The translations under genes and the position numbers were made by a program. The notes under the pieces are model-generated. The model saw only the letters and a program-made list of their open reading frames with translations. It made no database searches and was not told the origin of the DNA. From Lachnospiraceae bacterium (GTDB lineage: Bacteria; Bacillota; Clostridia; Lachnospirales; Lachnospiraceae): a DNA stretch of 8,830 nucleotides. Every line of letters starts with the position of its first letter. Position 1 is the first letter of the stretch. Of this stretch, positions 6,206-8,830 are shown one piece after another. The stretch covers positions 1 to 8,830 of the forward strand of contig CAAFXG010000358.1 of assembly GCA_900766925.1 (NCBI GenBank). Direction: 5' to 3'.

Positions 6206-6259
6206 AAACATCACGGATAAAATAAAAAAATTTTTATTTTTTATTCCGATAAACATCAC
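6206..6259. repeat. AT-rich imperfect palindrome between 9-bp direct repeats
   Basis: AAACATCAC occurs at 6206-6214 and again at 6251-6259. Between them, 6215-6247 is a near-palindrome that begins GGATAAAATAAAAA and ends TTTTTTATTCC, with a one-base offset between the arms. The layout resembles a target duplication around a tiny inverted-repeat insert, but the composition is so simple that chance is possible. Confidence 0.35.
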
Positions 6260-6277
6260 CTCCCCTGAAATAGCCGT

Positions 6278-6294
6278 AAAAAAGCCATAAAAAA
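6278..6294 (+). promoter_or_regulatory. Two phased A-tracts upstream of the AbiEi promoter
   Basis: Six-A tracts at 6278-6283 and 6289-6294, 11 bp apart, ending 15 bp before the -35 box. Phased A-tracts bend DNA and can act like UP elements. Inference from sequence only. Confidence 0.35.
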
Positions 6295-6308
6295 CCAGTC
6301 ATAAGGGG

Positions 6309-6337
6309 TTGACTTGCGATTTTTTATGCCTTATAAT
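6309..6337 (+). promoter_or_regulatory. Sigma-A promoter of the AbiE-like operon
   Basis: -35 TTGACT at 6309-6314, 17-nt spacer, -10 TATAAT at 6332-6337. The expected start near 6344 leaves a leader of about 47 nt, very AT-rich, before the ATG at 6391. AbiEi proteins of related systems repress their own promoters through inverted repeats; only an imperfect CATATTATATATTATG stretch is visible in the leader. Confidence 0.8.
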
Positions 6338-6390
6338 TCACTATGTATCATATTATATATTATGTAGCGTGATTTTATAAGGAGCAGACT

Positions 6391-7014
6391 ATGCTTTTTG
6401 AATATTTGAAAGAACATTACGATGACGGGGAGCCTATCTTCCTCGATGATATTCATATAGAAGGAATGCGAAGGGATAACTTCCGCCAGCAGATCAAGAC
6501 ACTTGCAGACGCAGGTAAGATTGTGCGATATGAGAAAGGGATTTATTATATTCCGAAGAAAACCCGCTTCAGCTCATCCGCCGGCCCGACTCCCGAAACG
6601 GTAGCAAGGTACAAATATATCTCCCGTGGTGGTAAGACTGACGGTTATTATTCCGGCAGCACCTTTGCCAACATCATCGGACTGTCCTTGCAGGTACCTA
6701 TGAAGAAGGAAATCGTCAGCAACAACATAGCCGCCATCGTAAGGGAAGTGCTGATCGGCAAGCAGTCCTTTATTGTCAGAAAGACCAATGTTCCCATCTC
6801 CGATGATAATGTTAAGGTTCTTCAGCTTTTGGAATTATTAAAAAATCTGGACTCTTACCTTGACAGCGATTATGATGAAGCGAGGGAAAAATTAAAAAAA
6901 TATTCTCTTGCGAACCATATTACAAGAGACGATGTTGACCAATATATAAGACGATATCCGGATTCAACCTTCCGGTATTATTATGAAATGAGGTTAGACC
7001 ATGTACTTGCATAA
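6391..7014 (+). CDS. AbiEi/DUF6088-like antitoxin and transcriptional regulator
   Basis: A 207-residue cytoplasmic protein. Residues about 1-57 look like a winged helix: FEYLKEHYDDGEPIFLDDI, then RRDNFRQQIKTLADAGKIV and the wing RYEKGIYYIPKK, a pattern shared by AbiEi and DUF6088 antitoxin-type proteins. The middle (about 67-135) has RYKYISRGGKTDGYYSGSTFANIIGL-like content split by the window's typical family glycine-rich turn, and the C-terminus (141-207) is mostly helical and charged. Family knowledge: in type IV toxin-antitoxin systems AbiEi represses the operon and counteracts the nucleotidyltransferase AbiEii; the original AbiE blocks phage growth by an abortive mechanism. The start ATG has AAGGAG 6 nt upstream. 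Its last 14 nt overlap the toxin start, a normal arrangement for this pair. It appears full length while its partner is truncated, so it may now work only as a regulator or not at all. Confidence 0.75.
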   Translation: MLFEYLKEHYDDGEPIFLDDIHIEGMRRDNFRQQIKTLADAGKIVRYEKGIYYIPKKTRFSSSAGPTPETVARYKYISRGGKTDGYYSGSTFANIIGLSLQVPMKKEIVSNNIAAIVREVLIGKQSFIVRKTNVPISDDNVKVLQLLELLKNLDSYLDSDYDEAREKLKKYSLANHITRDDVDQYIRRYPDSTFRYYYEMRLDHVLA

Positions 7015-7360
7015 TGATAAGGATCTCTTTACAGAGGTCATAACAGAAGCCAACGCACAGACCGGCATCGCAGAATCCATCATTGAAAAGGATTACTACG
7101 TTACCATGATCTTAAAACTGTTGGCAAAGAGCAATCCTGATATAGTTTTCAAAGGGGGAACCTCATTATCGAAGTGTTTCCACCTTATCAACAGGTTTTC
7201 CGAAGATATTGATATCACCTTCTCTGAACATATCGGAGAATCCCGGAGAAAGAAACTCAAATACAATATCCTCAAACCGATCAGTGATGAGCTGGGTATG
7301 GGAGATTATGAAGTATATCCCGCCAACTGCACCTATCGCTGTAAAGGTCATAATATGTAA
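7001..7360 (+). pseudogene. Truncated AbiEii-like nucleotidyltransferase toxin
   Basis: A 119-residue N-terminal piece of an AbiEii/MenT-type nucleotidyltransferase, normally around 280-300 residues. Seen: EKDYYVTMILKLL at 29-41, the nucleotide-binding motif KGGTSLSK at 51-58, and the metal-binding aspartates in RFSEDIDI at 65-72 (D69, D71). The frame then continues to about SDELGM (95-100) and ends in GDYEVYPAN, TYRCKGHNM and a stop. The later family motifs, including the lysine- and aspartate-bearing ones needed for catalysis, are missing, and no continuation is recognisable in the other forward frames. GAGG 7 nt before the ATG at 7001 lies inside the antitoxin gene, giving coupled translation. 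I infer a deletion or rearrangement removed the 3' part, with the join near 7310-7350. The fragment should be inactive as a toxin. Confidence 0.78.
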
Positions 7361-7369
7361 GCCCTCCTT
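7351..7369 (-). promoter_or_regulatory. Strong ribosome site and ATG facing into the toxin remnant
   Basis: On the minus strand AAGGAGGG (7369-7362) is followed after 10 nt by ATG at 7351. The frame behind it runs 61 codons to 7166 but is only antisense of the AbiEii fragment, and only its first few codons (MTFTAIGAVGGIYF) look plausible as a membrane-protein start. I read this as the leftover start of a gene that followed rlmD and was cut by the island junction. Confidence 0.4.
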
Positions 7370-7388
7370 CCATGTTTTATACGCAAAA

Positions 7389-7419
7389 AGGGATATCAGC
7401 ATCTCTTGCCAATATCCCT
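7389..7419 (-). terminator. Intrinsic terminator downstream of the rlmD transcript
   Basis: On the minus strand AGGGATAT (7419-7412) pairs with ATATCCCT (7396-7389); the inner TGGC/GCTG extends the stem to about 12 bp with two wobble pairs around a 7-nt loop. A run of five T follows at once. It is oriented to stop transcription coming from rlmD and the remnant frame. The A-run on the other side is short, so forward termination after the AbiE genes is less certain. Confidence 0.78.
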
Positions 7420-7430
7420 ATTTAAAGCCA

Positions 7431-7598
7431 TCATTCGATGGTATCCATATTCACTTTTATATCCGGATTCTTTGTGTTCCCCGTCTCCAGTTCAAAAGCT
7501 ACCGCCACGGTAATTTTTTGAATCAGGTTTTTTTCCTTGCGATTTTCCTCCACATAATTGAAAGAGAAAAACTCGCAAAAGTGCGTAAATTCAAGGAT
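7431..7598 (-). pseudogene. Open remnant of 55 codons between rlmD and its terminator
   Basis: The frame directly after the rlmD stop, in the -1 register, is open for 55 codons and ends with TGA 12 nt before the terminator stem. Its reading is protein-like and not low-complexity: FCEFFSFNYVEENRKEKN, then VAVAFELETG and NPDIKVNMDTIE. No ATG or ribosome site begins it, so it is most likely the 3' end of a lost gene. I do not recognise the family. The alternative is untranslated spacer that is open by chance. Confidence 0.35.
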
Positions 7599-7600
7599 TG

Positions 7601-8830
7601 TCAGGTATTCTGCCTTGTTAGCAGAACCACCGTCTCCACATGACCTGAATGTCCAAACATATCAACCGGACGGAAGCGCTCCAGATTGTAGCCTCCGTCA
7701 CAAAGAATCCGAAGATCTCTTGCGAGTGTGGCGCTGTCACAGCTTACATATACTATGCGTTCCGGCTTCATCTTGAGCATGGTATTGAGACAGTCGATAT
7801 CACAGCCCTTACGGGGCGGATCGACAACAATGACATCGGGATGACGCATATCTCCAACACCATCTTCATCGGATGCGGTCTGAGCGTAATACTCGGGCAA
7901 TACCTCCTCTGCCTTACCGACATAGAAGGTGGCATTATCTATTCCGTTGTTTCGGGCATTCCTCTTAGCATCCTCAATTGCTTCCGGAATAATCTCTACG
8001 CCAATGACCCGGCGGGCACTTTTTGCCAAAAACAGTGATATGGTTCCGATTCCGCAATACAGGTCCCATACGTCCTCTTTGCCTGTAAGTTCTGCATACT
8101 GTAGCGCAATCGAATATAACTTCTCCATCTGCACCGGATTCACCTGGTAGAAGGAAAGTGGAGAGATTTCGAACGTAATCCCTGTATCGTTACTTAATGA
8201 ATTGTCATCACTCGTTCCGGCATTATAGAGATCATCACCGCCAAGGCATTCCTTACCAGAGGCATCACCACCCGAACCAATTCTGCTGAATTCCTTATCG
8301 ACATTCAGCATATGAACAACATCCCTTATAGTCTCCCTTCCCCAGAGATTAACTATTCTATCTCCCATAATGACATTGGTATTCTTATCATTAAGGGATA
8401 CGGATATACTTGTCATACCCTCAATCCGGCTAAGCGCTTCAATCAGCTTATCCTGAGCCGGAATGTATTCTCCCTTTTTCACACCGGAATTAATCACCAG
8501 ACATACCATCAGTTCTCCGGTTGCGAAGCCCTTACGGATAAGCGCATGTCTGATAAGCCCGCTTCCGTTGCTCTCATCATAGGGAAGAATACCATAGTCC
8601 TCCATATGCTTTAGTATTATCTCAAGAATAATTTTGTTTTCCTCTACTCCAATCACACAATCCGTATTGGCAATAATATTATGAGTCCGTCCTGCATAGA
8701 AGCCGGTGACTATCTTACCATTCTTATCCCTGCCAAATGGGAACTGAGCCTTGCCCCTGTAATGATATGGCTCATCCATACCGACAATCGGTTCTTCTAT
8801 GCTCCTCACATAGTCAGCATCAAATCCACC
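7601..8830 (-). CDS. rlmD: 23S rRNA (uracil-5-)-methyltransferase, RlmD/RumA type, N-terminus outside window
   Basis: An SAM-dependent enzyme that methylates carbon 5 of a uracil in 23S rRNA (U1939 in E. coli; some relatives act on U747 or tRNA U54). The last 409 codons are visible and the frame is open to the window end; a GTG at 8809 is internal. Using residue 1 at base 8830: YRGKAQFPFG about 24-33, then NTDC with C58, the likely fourth Fe-S cysteine; SPLSFYQVNP about 223-232; SAM motif DLYCGIGT at 256-263; VDPPRKGC at 336-343; and catalytic SCDSATLARDL with C364. The three CGGCxxQ-type cysteines and the TRAM domain should lie beyond the window. Odd: between LWGRETIRDVV and ITFEISPL there is an extra Gly/Asp/Ser-rich stretch of about 40 residues (8177-8317), rich in GGD and SDD, not usual for the family. 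It ends normally after VETVVLLTRQNT. Chromosomal housekeeping gene marking the right flank of the island. Confidence 0.92.
   Translation of the reverse strand, partial: GGFDADYVRSIEEPIVGMDEPYHYRGKAQFPFGRDKNGKIVTGFYAGRTHNIIANTDCVIGVEENKIILEIILKHMEDYGILPYDESNGSGLIRHALIRKGFATGELMVCLVINSGVKKGEYIPAQDKLIEALSRIEGMTSISVSLNDKNTNVIMGDRIVNLWGRETIRDVVHMLNVDKEFSRIGSGGDASGKECLGGDDLYNAGTSDDNSLSNDTGITFEISPLSFYQVNPVQMEKLYSIALQYAELTGKEDVWDLYCGIGTISLFLAKSARRVIGVEIIPEAIEDAKRNARNNGIDNATFYVGKAEEVLPEYYAQTASDEDGVGDMRHPDVIVVDPPRKGCDIDCLNTMLKMKPERIVYVSCDSATLARDLRILCDGGYNLERFRPVDMFGHSGHVETVVLLTRQNT

Noticed and set aside
6193..6266. A possible 23-codon minus-strand leader peptide beginning ATGTTTATCGG near 6254, after GGGGAGG
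   Set aside because: The ribosome site is only 2 nt from the ATG and the codons cover simple AT-rich sequence; chance is more likely than a real peptide.
7209..7643. A 144-codon plus-strand frame spanning the toxin end, the terminator and the rlmD end
   Set aside because: It crosses a terminator and two other genes, its reading is not protein-like, and it does not continue the AbiEii motifs.
7649..8614. Several plus-strand frames opposite rlmD
   Set aside because: Shadows of rlmD, whose SAM-binding and catalytic motifs are clear.
1..8830. CRISPR array, tRNA or rRNA genes, complete insertion sequence
   Set aside because: No regularly spaced repeats, no cloverleaf-like segments with conserved tRNA bases, and no transposase frame were seen on either strand.

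Overview
The window looks like a chromosomal segment of a low-to-moderate-GC Gram-positive anaerobe, most likely a Lachnospiraceae-type Clostridia. This rests on the style of the proteins (RlmD, a DUF4143 ATPase, a conjugative-element sigma-like protein), strong AGGAGG ribosome sites and near-consensus sigma-A promoters. It joins a heavy-metal efflux locus on the left and an rRNA methyltransferase on the right, with regulatory orphans and a decayed mobile-element and abortive-infection island between them. No tRNA, rRNA, CRISPR array or complete insertion sequence was seen.

Left (1-2375): a metal-export module. A soluble 72-residue HMA protein and a CPx-type P-type ATPase (cut by the window start) are read leftwards as a tight pair. 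A regulator that fuses an ArsR/SmtB winged helix to a C-terminal AraC-type DNA-binding domain is read divergently. Between them lies a perfect 13-bp inverted repeat overlapping the regulator's own promoter. The likely circuit is metal sensing by the regulator, control of both transcripts at this operator, metal binding by the HMA protein and export by the pump.

Middle left (2355-4508): two paralogous small HTH proteins, one starting at TTG, read leftwards. The upstream one has a clear promoter with two CGCAATGCG palindromes, one on the -35 box and one beside the ribosome site, which suggests autoregulation. Next is a lone AAA ATPase/DUF4143 protein with its own near-perfect promoter.

Middle right (4528-7360): remains of a conjugative or mobilizable element. 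A sigma-70-like protein overlaps a chimeric gene in which the start of an HTH_16-type protein is joined to a serine recombinase that lacks its catalytic-serine segment and its C-terminus. Read the other way, under a strong promoter, are a full-length AbiEi-like antitoxin and an AbiEii-like nucleotidyltransferase toxin cut to 119 residues. The 6134-6390 gap carries several hairpins and repeats.

Right (7351-8830): an outward ribosome site with no proper gene behind it, an intrinsic terminator, a 55-codon open remnant, and the C-terminal three quarters or so of rlmD, which runs off the window end. These suggest that a junction of the island lies near 7310-7350.

All function assignments come from reading motifs by eye; no database search was possible.
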